Shown: positions 16,728-25,076 of the stretch, piece after piece
Layout: every line of letters starts with the position of its first letter
Position numbering within the stretch: the stretch's first letter is position 1
NCBI RefSeq assembly: GCF_009498275.1
Contig: NZ_CP045643.1
Location: forward strand, 4,526,001 to 4,590,000
Reading direction: 5' to 3'
DNA length: 64,000 bases
Source of the DNA: Streptomyces fagopyri
GTDB taxonomy: Bacteria; Actinomycetota; Actinomycetes; Streptomycetales; Streptomycetaceae
Notes under the pieces: model-generated
What the model was told of the DNA's origin: nothing
What the model saw: the letters and a program-made list of their open reading frames with translations, nothing else
Databases searched by the model: none
Program-made: the position numbers and the translations under genes

Positions 16728-16820
16728 CCCGAGCCCGTACCCAAGTCCAAGCCCGTACCCAAGCCCGAGCCCGTACCCACATCCCGCGCCCGCACCCCGC
16801 GCCCACACCCACACCCGTAC
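16728..16820. repeat. Low-complexity CCCGTACCCAAG-type repeat
   Basis: A 93-bp tract of irregular 6-mers (CCCGTA, CCCAAG, CCCGAG, CCCACA) ends at the rskA stop codon. It is non-coding and may have grown by slippage. Confidence 0.75.
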
Positions 16821-17567
16821 TCAGACGGGCAACTCCATGAGGGCGACCGGCGTCGACGTCGGGCCGGCCGAGCCGCCGTCCGGTTCCACCGTGATCCCCA
16901 CGGCGGAGGCACCGCCGGGTGAGCCGTCCAACAGCACGGCCTGCGTGGTCCGTTCGGAGTCCATCAGCCCGGCCGGCCGCATGGTCCCGGACTCGTCGAA
17001 CCAGAGTTGGTACACCTTGCCGCGGGGCGGCACCGCCATCCCGGAGGCCACGAAGGCCGCCTGGTCACGGCTCCTGGAGACGAGGAGCGTGCCGGCCGCC
17101 CCGTCCGGGAGGCGCACGTGGCGGGATTTCACGTCGGGCGCCGAGAGGACCGCCGCGAGATCGTCCGCCCGCTGCCGGGACACGCTCGCCCGCCGCCCCG
17201 CGTCGTCGGCCCGGGTGTGCTGCCAGACCGTGGTGCCGGCGAGCCCCGCCGCGGCGGCGACGCAGGCGGCCAGCGTCCACCGTCCGAGCCGCCGGGTGAG
17301 CGCACGGGACGGAGCGGGCACGCGTACCCGCGGAACGTCCTGCCGGACGGCCGGGACACGGGCCATGATCCGGGCCTTCATCGCGGGATGCGGCGGAGCG
17401 GAGACGGCGAGTCCCATCCTGACCGCGGCGGCCGCCAGTTCGCCCACCTCGTCGGAGCAGGCCGCGCAGTCGGCGAGGTGTTCCTCGAACTCGGCGCGCT
17501 CCTCTTCCGGGAGGGCGTGGAGGGCGTACGCACCGGTCAGGGTGTGCAGGTCGGCGGTGGTCGTCAT
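16821..17567 (-). CDS. rskA: Anti-sigma factor of the RskA type (248 aa)
   Basis: The N-terminal anti-sigma domain carries the zinc motif His30-x3-Cys34-x2-Cys37 (HLADCAAC). One membrane helix lies at about 97-115 (WTLAACVAAAAGLAGTTVW). The external domain (about 125-248) contains GKVYQLWFDESG and ends VALMELPV, the RskA/anti-sigma-K signature. It would hold SigK inactive at the membrane until regulated proteolysis. The ATG overlaps the sigma stop by 4 nt (ATGA), so translation is coupled. It is the last gene of the minus-strand cluster. Confidence 0.88.
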   Translation of the reverse strand: MTTTADLHTLTGAYALHALPEEERAEFEEHLADCAACSDEVGELAAAAVRMGLAVSAPPHPAMKARIMARVPAVRQDVPRVRVPAPSRALTRRLGRWTLAACVAAAAGLAGTTVWQHTRADDAGRRASVSRQRADDLAAVLSAPDVKSRHVRLPDGAAGTLLVSRSRDQAAFVASGMAVPPRGKVYQLWFDESGTMRPAGLMDSERTTQAVLLDGSPGGASAVGITVEPDGGSAGPTSTPVALMELPV

Positions 17568-18148
17568 GCGCTCACTCCCAGGCAGTCACGCAGTCGGATG
17601 AGACCGTCGCGCAGACGGGTCTTGACCGTCCCCAGCGGCACGGACAGTCGGGCGGCCACCTCGCGGTAGGTCAGTCCCCGGTAATAGGCGAGCGTCACGG
17701 ACTGGCGTTGCAGTTCCGTGAGCGTGCGCAGACAGCGGCGGACCTGCTCGCGTTCGAGCCGGATCTCGACCTGTTCGGTCACCTCGTCGTACTCGGGCAG
17801 CCGGTCGAGCAGCGCCGCCCGGTGGTCCCGGGCGGCCGTGGCCTCGGCGGAGCGGACCCGGTCCACGGCACGGCGATGGGCCAGCGTGAGCACCCAGTTG
17901 ATGGCGGAGCCGCGCGCCGCCTCGAAGCGGGGCGCGGTGCGCCACACCTCGATCAGGACGTCCTGGGTGACCTCCTCGGACTGGGCCAGGTCGCGCAGCA
18001 CCGCGCGCACCACGCCCAGCACCGGGCCGGCGACGGCGTCGTAGAGGCCGGCGAAGGCCTGTTCGTCGCCGCAGGCCACGGACCGCACCAGCGCTTCCAG
18101 ATCGGGACGCCGGGACGGGTCGCTCCCGATGTACACGGCTTCTTTCAC
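17564..18148 (-). CDS. sigK: ECF RNA polymerase sigma factor, SigK type (194 aa)
   Basis: The GTG start has AAGGA upstream. Region 2 (about residues 25-95) includes DLAQSEEVTQDVLIEVWRTA and AINWVLTLAHRRAVDRVR. Region 4 (about 130-185) has the helix-turn-helix LAYYRGLTYREVAARLSVPL followed by GTVKTRLRDG. Length and sequence fit group SigK, and the coupled RskA-like anti-sigma downstream supports this. In mycobacteria SigK drives MPT70/83 fasciclin antigens; here a fasciclin lipoprotein gene lies immediately upstream, so the regulon idea carries over by analogy. Confidence 0.9.
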   Translation of the reverse strand: MKEAVYIGSDPSRRPDLEALVRSVACGDEQAFAGLYDAVAGPVLGVVRAVLRDLAQSEEVTQDVLIEVWRTAPRFEAARGSAINWVLTLAHRRAVDRVRSAEATAARDHRAALLDRLPEYDEVTEQVEIRLEREQVRRCLRTLTELQRQSVTLAYYRGLTYREVAARLSVPLGTVKTRLRDGLIRLRDCLGVSA

Positions 18149-18183
18149 TTGGCCATCCTTCGGAACACGCGGGAACGCGGACG

Positions 18184-18214
18184 GGTGGCCGGGCCGGCGT
18201 CCGGCCCGGCCACC
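18184..18214 (-). terminator. Perfect 14-bp hairpin upstream of sigK
   Basis: GGTGGCCGGGCCGG / CCGGCCCGGCCACC with a 3-nt loop lies between the fasciclin stop and the sigK start. It could end the fasciclin transcript so that sigK-rskA have their own promoter, or attenuate read-through. Confidence 0.7.
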
Positions 18215-18259
18215 CTCCTGCTCCTCCCCGTCACGGGAGTCGTGGCGCGGCGTCAGCCG

Positions 18260-18315
18260 CTCTCCGGCATCGGATCACCGGCATCGGTTCTCTGGCATCA
18301 GCTCTCCGGCATCGG
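18260..18315. repeat. Four imperfect 13-15-bp repeats (CTCTCCGGCATCGG)
   Basis: Units at 18260, 18274, 18288 and 18303 share the core CCGGCATCGG, with one decayed copy. They are non-coding and just downstream of the fasciclin stop. Confidence 0.7.
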
Positions 18316-18353
18316 CCCGCCGGCGCCGGAGGACCGGCGCCGGCGCTCCGGCG

Positions 18354-19016
18354 TCAGCTCTTCGGCATCAGCACGGTGTCGACGATGTACACGTTGGCGT
18401 TGGCGGTCTTGACGTTGCCGCAGACGACCTTGGAGGCGTCGTCGACCGTGTAGGACTCGCCCGAACCCGCGGTGGCCAGCTTGGACTTCTCCAGCGTGGC
18501 GTAGGAGCCGCTCTCCAGGTCCTTGGGAGCGAGCTTCTGGCCCACGACGTGGTACGTGAGGATCTTCGTCAGCTGCGCCTTGTCGGCCAGGACCTTGTCC
18601 AGGGTGGCCTTCGGGATCTTCGCGAAGGCGTCGTTGGTGGGCGCGAACACCGTGATGTCCTGGGCGGTGTTGAGGGTGTCGACCAGGCCGGCCTTCTTCA
18701 CCGCGGTGACCAGCGTGGACAGGGCCGGGTTGTTGGACGCGGCGGTCGCCACCGGGTCCTTGGCCATGCCGTCGAAGGAGCCCGCGCCGTTCTTCGGCAC
18801 CGTGGCACAACCCGGGCCGAAGGGCTGGTCGGCGCCTGCCATGTCCCCGGAGCCGGTGGTGGCGCTGTCGGTGGCGGTGTCGCTCGCGGCGGCCGAGGAC
18901 TTCCCCTTGTCGGAGGAGGCGCTGTCCTTGCCGTTGTCGGAGCAGGCGCTCAGGGCCAGCGGCAGGACCGCGGCCGCGGCGACGGTGAGGGCGGTACGGC
19001 GGAAACGGGTGTTCAT
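18354..19016 (-). CDS. Fasciclin-domain lipoprotein (220 aa)
   Basis: ATG with AGGAG upstream. The lipobox LSAC places the lipidated Cys at residue 25. A Ser/Ala/Lys/Asp-rich linker (26-60) is followed by one FAS1 domain (about 75-218) with the two conserved boxes ITVFAPTNDAFAKIP and LTYHVVGQKL, ending in ANVYIVDTVLMPKS. This is the MPT70/MPT83 type of cell-surface adhesin-like protein. It sits between a membrane molybdopterin oxidoreductase and sigK-rskA on the same strand, the same association as in the mycobacterial SigK regulon. Role in Streptomyces is unproven; cell-surface adhesion or redox-linked envelope function is likely. Confidence 0.9.
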   Translation of the reverse strand: MNTRFRRTALTVAAAAVLPLALSACSDNGKDSASSDKGKSSAAASDTATDSATTGSGDMAGADQPFGPGCATVPKNGAGSFDGMAKDPVATAASNNPALSTLVTAVKKAGLVDTLNTAQDITVFAPTNDAFAKIPKATLDKVLADKAQLTKILTYHVVGQKLAPKDLESGSYATLEKSKLATAGSGESYTVDDASKVVCGNVKTANANVYIVDTVLMPKS

Positions 19017-19164
19017 GGAGTTCTCCTAGGACGACGCGACAGGGAAGCCGCGTTCACGGGGGGAAATTTCGGAAGGGGAAACGAGAGGTGTTCGGGCGGG
19101 TGGAGCGCGCCGGTGCTTCCGCGCGGGTGCGGTGGGGGGCTCCGCCGGGTGCCGCTCGGGTCGC

Positions 19165-20823
19165 TCAGTCGACGGTCACCACCACCGAGTGCCGGCCGCT
19201 GGCACCGTCCGGGATGGTCCGGGCGCGCCGCGCGGTCTGCACCTGACCGGTGCCGTCGGTGGCGCGGACGGTCAGCGTGTGACCGCCCTTGTCCGCCTGC
19301 CAGGGGAAGGACCACTGCCGCCAGGTGTCGACGGTGTCCTCGGCGGCCAGGTGGGCCCGCTGCCAGGGCCCGTCGTCGACGCGCACCTCCACCTCGCGGA
19401 CACCGCGGTGCTGAGCCCAGGCGACACCGGCGACCATCACCGTGCCCGCCCGGGGGCGGGCGAACGGCTTGGGGGTGTCGATGCGGGACTGGGTCTTGAC
19501 CGGTGCCCTGCGCGCCCAGTCCCGCTTCACCCAGTACGGGTCGTAGGCGTCGAAGGTGGTGAGCTCGATGTCCTGGATCCACTTGCAGGCGGACACGTAG
19601 CCGTAGAGGCCGGGCACCACCATGCGGACCGGGAAACCGTGTTCGAAGGGGAGCGGCCGGCCGTTCATGCCGACGGCGAGCAGCGCGTCGCGGCCGTCCA
19701 TCACGTCGTCGACGGGGCTTCCGATCGTCATGCCGTCGACCGAGCGGGCCACCAGCTGATCGGCCGGACCGCCCTTGGAAGGGGGTGTCACCCCGCACTC
19801 GGCGAGCAGATCGGCGAGCCGCACCCCGATCCAGCGCGCGTTGCCCACGTAGGGGCCGCCGACCTCGTTGGAGACGCAGGTCAGCGTGATGTCGCGCTCG
19901 ACCAGTTCACGGCGCAGCAGGTCGTCGAAGGAGAGCGACACCGGACGGGTCACTCCCTTGCCGTGGATGCGCAGCCGCCAGGTGGTGGCGTCGACCTTGG
20001 GCACGACCAGGGCCGTGTCGACCCGGTAGAAGTCCTCGGTCGGCGTCATGAACGGGCTGACCCCGGGGATCCGCAGCCGCGCGCCCCCGGGGGCCGGGGT
20101 GGCCGGGGACCCCGGCGCCGGCAGGACCACGTTGGCGCGGGAGGCCACCGCGTCGCGGCCGCGGCTGCCGTTCAGCGAGCGCCCCAGTGCTCCGGCGCCG
20201 GTCGACGCCGCCGCGGCCGCGGTGGCCGCCACCAGGAAGCCGCGCCGGTCCCAGCCGGGTTCCCTCGGCGTGGCGGCCGGGCCGACGGTGTCGTCGGCCG
20301 CCACGGGACGGTCCCCGCCCGGCCGGACGACCGGCGCGGCGTCGAGAGGCCCGGTGGCGGCCGAACGGCCGGCGAGCCAGTGCAGCAGCAGCCCGCCGGC
20401 CAACGCGCCCGCCACGGACGGCAGGGCGTCGGCCGCGCTCGTGGAGTCCGGGCGGCTGAGCGCGGCCGCCGCGCCCACGACACCGAATACGAGCACTCCG
20501 GCGGCTCCGGTCCTGCGGTGGGCGAGAGCGAGAAGACCGAGCAGGATCGCCAGGACGGCGAGCGCCGCGAGAATTCCGAGTTGGAGAACGAGTTTGTCGT
20601 CCGTGCCGAAATGCCGGATCGCCCAGTCCTTCAAGGGCGCCGGGGTCCGGTCGATCGCCGCCGACCCGACGGCCACGACCGGTCCGGCCTGCGGCCGTAC
20701 GAACGCGGACACCAGCTCGGCAAACGCCAGCGCCGCGTAGCCGGCCAGCAGCCCGCTCAGCGCGGCCCGCGCCCGCCGCACCCACCGGATGCCGCGCCTC
20801 GACGTACTCGGTTCTTGTCTCAC
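19165..20823 (-). CDS. Membrane-bound molybdopterin-dependent oxidoreductase, sulfite-oxidase fold (552 aa)
   Basis: Four hydrophobic segments occupy about residues 20-160 (LAGYAALAFAELVSAFV; LGILAALAVLAILLGLLAL; VLVFGVVGAAAAL; LPSVAGALAGGLLLHWLAG). The twin-Arg-like RRGFLVAATAAAA follows at about 200. The Moco domain (about 265-440) carries RLRIHGKGVTRPVSLSFDDL, the Mo-ligand cysteine in LTCVSNEVGG and RMVVPGLYGYVSACKW. A C-terminal Ig-like dimerisation domain ends the protein. It should be an exported-face oxidoreductase of SUOX/YedY kind; substrate unknown. The GTG start has only a weak ribosome site. Confidence 0.87.
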   Translation of the reverse strand: MRQEPSTSRRGIRWVRRARAALSGLLAGYAALAFAELVSAFVRPQAGPVVAVGSAAIDRTPAPLKDWAIRHFGTDDKLVLQLGILAALAVLAILLGLLALAHRRTGAAGVLVFGVVGAAAALSRPDSTSAADALPSVAGALAGGLLLHWLAGRSAATGPLDAAPVVRPGGDRPVAADDTVGPAATPREPGWDRRGFLVAATAAAAASTGAGALGRSLNGSRGRDAVASRANVVLPAPGSPATPAPGGARLRIPGVSPFMTPTEDFYRVDTALVVPKVDATTWRLRIHGKGVTRPVSLSFDDLLRRELVERDITLTCVSNEVGGPYVGNARWIGVRLADLLAECGVTPPSKGGPADQLVARSVDGMTIGSPVDDVMDGRDALLAVGMNGRPLPFEHGFPVRMVVPGLYGYVSACKWIQDIELTTFDAYDPYWVKRDWARRAPVKTQSRIDTPKPFARPRAGTVMVAGVAWAQHRGVREVEVRVDDGPWQRAHLAAEDTVDTWRQWSFPWQADKGGHTLTVRATDGTGQVQTARRARTIPDGASGRHSVVVTVD

Positions 20824-20830
20824 GGCCGGA

Positions 20831-20921
20831 ATCCGAAGCAGAACAGTGCCGCGGATTGGTCACTCACCACATCGGAGGAATTTTCGTCCCCGACCAATCC
20901 GCGCCGCCTTCCGCTTCGAAT
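20831..20921. repeat. Imperfect 31-nt inverted repeat upstream of the oxidoreductase
   Basis: The inner 11 bp are perfect: GCGGATTGGTC (20851-20861) and GACCAATCCGC (20892-20902), 30 nt apart. The similarity extends outward, with CGAAGC-x-GAA on the left mirrored on the right, to 20831 and 20921. It flanks the translation start of the oxidoreductase and lies in the 354-bp gap to the L,D-transpeptidase gene. Nothing else was recognised in that gap. Confidence 0.7.
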
Positions 20922-21177
20922 AAAGAGCCGCGAAAACACTCCGAAGGCTCCACCGGACGAAATATGGAAGGGACGCGAAAAAACCGCGAAAGGGCCGTGA
21001 CGGAGCCACGGGATTCACCGGAAAAAGCGCGGGGCGGAGACGGACGGGGCGTCACATCCGGACGTCGCGGCGGCCGGAGACCCTCGCGACGGCGTACGGA
21101 CGCGGGAGGCGGGAGGCGGGACCAGCTTCTTCGGCCTGCTGACCACTTCCTCACATGTCCCGGCCAGGATGTTGATC

Positions 21178-21996
21178 ATGTCTTTCTCCATCAACCGCAC
21201 GGGCGGTGTCCGCCCGGCGCTGTCCGCGGTGGTCCTGGTCCTGTCCGTCGCCCTCACCGGATGCGGGGGCGGGACCGGATCCACGGGCGGCGCGGGGTCG
21301 TCGGCCGCCGGCACGGATGCCCCGGCTGCCACGTCGGGCGCGGCGGGCACGACCCAGGCCCGGCCGTCGCGGCCGTCCGCGGGCGCCGGAGCCCCCGCCG
21401 GTGCCGACGCGGCTCGGCTGCCGGGCCTCGGCCCCCGCACGCTGGCCGCCATACCCGGGAAGGCGCGGCAGGTCGTCCTGGTCACCGGCCGCGGCAGGAA
21501 CTCCCCGGTGTCGGAGGTGACCCTGTACCGGCGTACGGACGCGGGCTGGGAACCGGGAGCCGCGTGGCCGGCCCACAACGCGCTCAGGGGCTGGACGGAC
21601 GACCACCACGCCGGCGATCTCCGGTCTCCCACAGGCGTGTTCGCCCTCACCGACGCCGGAGGGCTGCTGGCCGACCCCGGCAGCAAGCTGCCCTACGACC
21701 GCTCGGGAGGCTTCAGCGTCACCGGCACCGGCTTCGAGGGCGAACCGCTCTCCGGCTCCTTCGACTACGTCGTCGCGATCAACTACAACCGCGAGCCGGG
21801 CACTTCGCCCCGCGACTGGACGCGCCCGCTCGGCGCGGGCCGCGGCGGCGGCATCTGGCTGCACGTCGACCACGGCGGCCCGACGCACGGCTGTGTCAGT
21901 CTCGCCCAGGGGCACATGAAGGAACTCCTGCTCACCCTCGACCCCGCCGAGCATCCCGTGGTGGTCATGGGGGACGCCGCCTCCCTCACCCGCTGA
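21178..21996 (+). CDS. L,D-transpeptidase-family lipoprotein (272 aa)
   Basis: The ATG at 21178 is chosen over the ATG 9 nt earlier because AGGA then lies at proper spacing. The lipobox LTGC ends the signal peptide (LSAVVLVLSVALTGC). A Gly/Ser/Ala/Pro linker runs to about residue 80. The catalytic domain has SPTGVFAL, WLHVDHGGPTHGCVSL and a following helix: His and Cys of the YkuD HxxxxxHGC motif are in place. It probably forms 3-3 peptidoglycan crosslinks or acts as a relative with other acyl acceptors. It is convergent with the glycosyltransferase; a small hairpin (CCCCGGC / GCCGGGG, 22045-22067) lies over that junction. Confidence 0.82.
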   Translation: MSFSINRTGGVRPALSAVVLVLSVALTGCGGGTGSTGGAGSSAAGTDAPAATSGAAGTTQARPSRPSAGAGAPAGADAARLPGLGPRTLAAIPGKARQVVLVTGRGRNSPVSEVTLYRRTDAGWEPGAAWPAHNALRGWTDDHHAGDLRSPTGVFALTDAGGLLADPGSKLPYDRSGGFSVTGTGFEGEPLSGSFDYVVAINYNREPGTSPRDWTRPLGAGRGGGIWLHVDHGGPTHGCVSLAQGHMKELLLTLDPAEHPVVVMGDAASLTR

Positions 21997-22057
21997 CACC
22001 GGGGCGCCGGACGCCGACCGGTCCGTCCGCCAAGAGGATGTCTCCCCCGGCCCCGAG

Positions 22058-23605
22058 TCAGCCGGGGCGCGCGGTGCGGGTTCTCAGCGGCGTTTCCAGC
22101 GTCTTCTCGGTCAAGGGGTCGAGGAGTTTCGCCGGACCCGGGGGCGGCGTGGGGCGCGGGGGCGGCGTGGGGCGCGGGGGGTCCGGGGGCCGCCGGGTCT
22201 GTGAAGATCCCGGGGTTTCCGGAGTGCCAGGGGTGCTCGGGGTGCCGGAACTCCCGTGCGGGTTGGGTGGGTTCGGCCGGTCCGGGGGGTTCGGCCGGTC
22301 CGGCATGTCCGGGGGGTGCGGCAGGTCCGGGGCCGGGCTTCCCGGTACGGTGGCGGGCGCTTCGCGGGTGCGCCGGCCCGTGGGACGGCTCCCGAATCTC
22401 CCGACGCTCCCGATGAGGGACCGGTACGTCGCCGGGTGGACCACGAAGAACATCATCGCGGCGTGCAGCGGGGCCAGCAGCGGAGCCGTCAGCCGTTCCG
22501 TACGGCTCAGGCCGGGCCGCAGGACCGCGTACAGCAGCGCTTCGGCCAGCGTGAACACCCCGACGCCCGCCAGGGCGTGGAGCGGGAGGGTCACGGAGCC
22601 GGTGCGCCGGACGTCGGCCAGCAGGCCGAGGGACAGCAGGGGCAGCAGGGCCCCGGCGCCCAGCTCGATCAGCCGGGCCGTCCTGGCGGACGCCGGCAGC
22701 GCGAGGAGTTCCCAGGGGACCAGGCGCCGGACCGCCCTGGCCCGGCGCACCTGCTGCCGGTAGGTGTCGCCGAGGGTGCCGGGCGCGTCGGCGGTGACAT
22801 AGGCGCGTGGCACGGAGATCACCCGGCCGCGCGCGCGGGCGTAGCCGCACAGTTGCCGGTCGTCGTCGCCCCCGCCGTCGCCCGAGGCCACGTAGTGCTC
22901 CAGATGGTCGGACAGCACCGGCGCCCGGTACAGCGAGAGGCCGCCCGGGGCCGGACGGGCCGCTCCCACCGCGGAGCGCAGCCCGCGGCCGAGCACGCAC
23001 AGGACGAACAGTCTCAGGTCCGACAGACGGGCCGTGAGACTCGCGTGGCGGTCCCGGGTGAGAACGGTTCCGGTGCAGGCCTGGACGCGGGGGTCGTTCA
23101 GGACGCGCAGCATCTGCCACACCGCGTCCTTGTGGACCTCGCAGCCGGCGTCCACGGTCAGGAGGTAGTCGAACCGCTCCCCTCCGGCGCGCAGTTCACG
23201 GACCACCGCGGCGCGGGCCGCGCGTCTGCCGACCCCGGGCAGCCGGTGCCAGGTGACCGAGGGATGGCCGAGGGGAACGACGGGGGCGGCGGATCCGCTG
23301 TCGACGACATGGACGGCGTCGACCGGGCGGGACTGGCCGGTCAGGGAGCGGACGGTCGCGTACAGACCCTCGGCGGCACTCCCGACGCCGTCTCCCGGAC
23401 CCCCCGCGCCCCTCGCGCCCGGCGCACCCGTCGCGCCTGTCGTCCGATCGCCTCCGTCAGGAGCCCCGCCGACGCGCGCGGAGACGACCGCCACCACGCG
23501 TCCCGGCGCGGCGCGTTTATGTCTGCTGCCCGTCGGAAGGGCGGCGAGAGCCGTGCACAGCAGGACGGACACCGCCAGCAGGACGGGCCATGACTCAGTC
23601 GGCAT
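22058..23605 (-). CDS. Membrane glycosyltransferase family 2 (515 aa)
   Basis: An N-terminal membrane helix (VLLAVSVLLCTALAAL) precedes a GT-A domain (about 35-290): ARVGGAPDGG region, LLTVDAGCEVHKDAVWQML (the metal-binding DxD is here Asp-Ala-Gly), GGGDDDRQLCGYARARG (acceptor-side ED/DD motif) and QQVRRARAVRRLV, a QxxRW-like element with Arg-Ala for Arg-Trp. Three or four C-terminal helices follow (LGAGALLPLLSLGLLAD; LHALAGVGVFTLAEALLYAV; MMFFVVHP). The tail (about 405-515) is Pro/Thr-rich and disordered. It resembles processive hyaluronan/chitin-synthase-like GT2 enzymes; product unknown. Confidence 0.83.
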   Translation of the reverse strand: MPTESWPVLLAVSVLLCTALAALPTGSRHKRAAPGRVVAVVSARVGGAPDGGDRTTGATGAPGARGAGGPGDGVGSAAEGLYATVRSLTGQSRPVDAVHVVDSGSAAPVVPLGHPSVTWHRLPGVGRRAARAAVVRELRAGGERFDYLLTVDAGCEVHKDAVWQMLRVLNDPRVQACTGTVLTRDRHASLTARLSDLRLFVLCVLGRGLRSAVGAARPAPGGLSLYRAPVLSDHLEHYVASGDGGGDDDRQLCGYARARGRVISVPRAYVTADAPGTLGDTYRQQVRRARAVRRLVPWELLALPASARTARLIELGAGALLPLLSLGLLADVRRTGSVTLPLHALAGVGVFTLAEALLYAVLRPGLSRTERLTAPLLAPLHAAMMFFVVHPATYRSLIGSVGRFGSRPTGRRTREAPATVPGSPAPDLPHPPDMPDRPNPPDRPNPPNPHGSSGTPSTPGTPETPGSSQTRRPPDPPRPTPPPRPTPPPGPAKLLDPLTEKTLETPLRTRTARPG

Positions 23606-23973
23606 GCCGCTTCTTCCCTGCGGCGCGGCGGTGGGCCGGCCCGCCCGCGATGATCAGTCCGACCGCGAACAAGATATTCACATTTCCCCCTCGTTACCCG
23701 CCCCAGGCTTCAACAACGGCGCGGCCTCGGAAGGTCCTGTTGCCGTTTCGCGACATACGGGTGGTTGCGCGGATAAATGCGCGCCCCTCGCGCACGCCGC
23801 ACACGCCGCGCGCCCCGCACCTCTCCGGCACCCGCTTCAGAGCCGTGTCGCGAGTGTCAGGAACTGTCGTCCCCGCGTCAGGTGCAGGCCAACACCGTGG
23901 CCCCGCCGCCCTGTCGGCGCGTTCCATGGGACCCGGATGCCCGTGTGGACGTACGCCGAGGGGTGGACCAGCG
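23606..23973. other. Divergent intergenic region
   Basis: 368 bp between the glycosyltransferase and the stress protein. It has an AT-richer patch at 23660-23700 (AAGATATTCACATTT) that may hold the minus-strand promoter. A GGGACCCGGATGCCC sequence at 23928-23942 faintly resembles a DevR-type box in front of the stress gene. Confidence 0.45.
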
Positions 23974-24510
23974 ATGAGCGAGGGAGAACGGCGACGCGTC
24001 GTGGTCGGGGTCAGCGGCTCGCTGGGCAGCCTCGCGGCCCTGCACCGGGGCGCGTTCGAGGCGCACCGCCGGGGTGCCGGGCTCGTGGCCGTGGGCGTCT
24101 GGGAACCGCCGCGGGGGGCGCTCGCGCACCCGAGTTCGATGCTCACGCCGCCCGTGGCCGAGTTCCGGCAGATGGCGGACGAACGGCTGCGCGGCGCCCT
24201 CGACGCGGCCTTCGGTCTCGCCGGGCCGGGAGTCCCCCTGCGGGTGCTGGCCGTGTGGGACCGGCCGGGGCGCGCCCTGGTGCGGGCGGCCGACCGCCCC
24301 GGCGACCTTCTGGTGATCGGCGCCGGACGCCGCGGCAGGATGTACCGCGCGCTGTTCCCCTCGGTGGCGCGCTACTGCCTCGCGCACGCCGCCTGTCCGG
24401 TGCTGGCCGTACCCCGCTCGCCCCTGCACCGTGAACTCGCCGCGGTACGACGCCGGGTCAGCCTGCGCCTGCCGCTGAACGCCGGCGAGCTGACGGACGA
24501 CCGCCCCTGA
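23974..24510 (+). CDS. Universal stress protein, single UspA domain (178 aa)
   Basis: RVVVGVSGSLGSLAALHRG opens the alpha/beta fold. The ATP-binding signature DLLVIGAGRRGRMYRALFPS is close to G-2x-G-9x-G-S and is followed by CPVLAVP. The N-terminal Asp of many ATP-binding Usp proteins is replaced by Ser (VSGS), so nucleotide binding may differ. The extra C-terminal 30 residues are Arg/Leu-rich. The ATG is in a normal context. It stands alone between the divergent glycosyltransferase and the molybdate regulator. Confidence 0.87.
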   Translation: MSEGERRRVVVGVSGSLGSLAALHRGAFEAHRRGAGLVAVGVWEPPRGALAHPSSMLTPPVAEFRQMADERLRGALDAAFGLAGPGVPLRVLAVWDRPGRALVRAADRPGDLLVIGAGRRGRMYRALFPSVARYCLAHAACPVLAVPRSPLHRELAAVRRRVSLRLPLNAGELTDDRP

Positions 24511-24613
24511 GAGCGACCGCGCCCGGACCCCGGATCACCTCCCCGTCCGGCCCGGCCGACGACGCCCCCGGGCACGACGCCCGCGACCTGTGCCGACGCA
24601 CGGCCGGCCTTGC

Positions 24614-24643
24614 TTGCAGACGCAAGGATCTCGTGCCTATGTT
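24614..24643 (+). promoter_or_regulatory. Promoter of the HTH-TOBE gene with palindromic operator
   Basis: TTGCAG (24614-24619) and TATGTT (24638-24643) with an 18-nt spacer form a sigma-70-type promoter. The -10 ends 7 nt before the ATG, so the transcript should be leaderless. The palindrome TTGCAGACGCAA (24614-24625) covers the -35 and matches the one in the modA promoter at 9 of 12 positions. Confidence 0.65.
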
Positions 24644-24650
24644 GGCGCGC

Positions 24651-25043
24651 ATGCAGTCCTACACCATCGGCCAGGCCGCCCGGCTGCTCGGCGTGAGCCC
24701 GGACACCGCGCGGCGGTGGGCGGACGCCGGGCGCATCACCACGCGACGCGACGAGGGCGGCCGGCGTGTCATCGACGGGCGCGATCTCGCGGCCTTCTCC
24801 GTCGACCTGGCGAAGACCGGCGAGGAGGACGAGACCTCGTACACGTCGGTGCGCAACGCGTTCCCGGGCATCGTCACCGCCGTCAAACTCGGCGACGTGG
24901 CGGCCCAGGTGGAGATCCAGGCCGGACCGCACCGGCTGGTCTCCCTGCTGACCCGGGAGGCCGTCGAGGAACTCGGCCTGGAGGTCGGCATGGAGGCCAC
25001 CGCCCGTGTGAAGTCCACCAACGTGCACATCGACCGCACGTAG
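24651..25043 (+). CDS. HTH-TOBE molybdate-responsive regulator/molbindin (130 aa)
   Basis: Residues 1-55 are an excisionase/MerR-like helix-turn-helix (YTIGQAARLLGVSPDTARRW, then RRVIDGRDLAAF). Residues 65-130 are a single Mop/TOBE domain (SVRNAFPGIVTAVKLGDVAA, then RLVSLLTREAVEELGLEVG and ATARVKSTNVHI), the fold that binds molybdate or tungstate. Such fusions act as molybdate sensors in actinobacteria. The ATG at 24651 is preferred because the HTH begins there and the -10 box leaves room for only a leaderless start. With modABC 3.4 kb away and a shared palindrome, it is the best candidate regulator of Mo uptake here. Confidence 0.87.
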   Translation: MQSYTIGQAARLLGVSPDTARRWADAGRITTRRDEGGRRVIDGRDLAAFSVDLAKTGEEDETSYTSVRNAFPGIVTAVKLGDVAAQVEIQAGPHRLVSLLTREAVEELGLEVGMEATARVKSTNVHIDRT

Positions 25044-25076
25044 GAGGACGACACCGCGGGCGGTGACCCCGCGCCC

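Noticed and set aside
23928..23942. DevR/OsdR-type box (GGGACCCGGATGCCC) before the universal stress gene
   Set aside because: The match to the known palindrome is poor in the centre and spacing; too weak to list as an operator.
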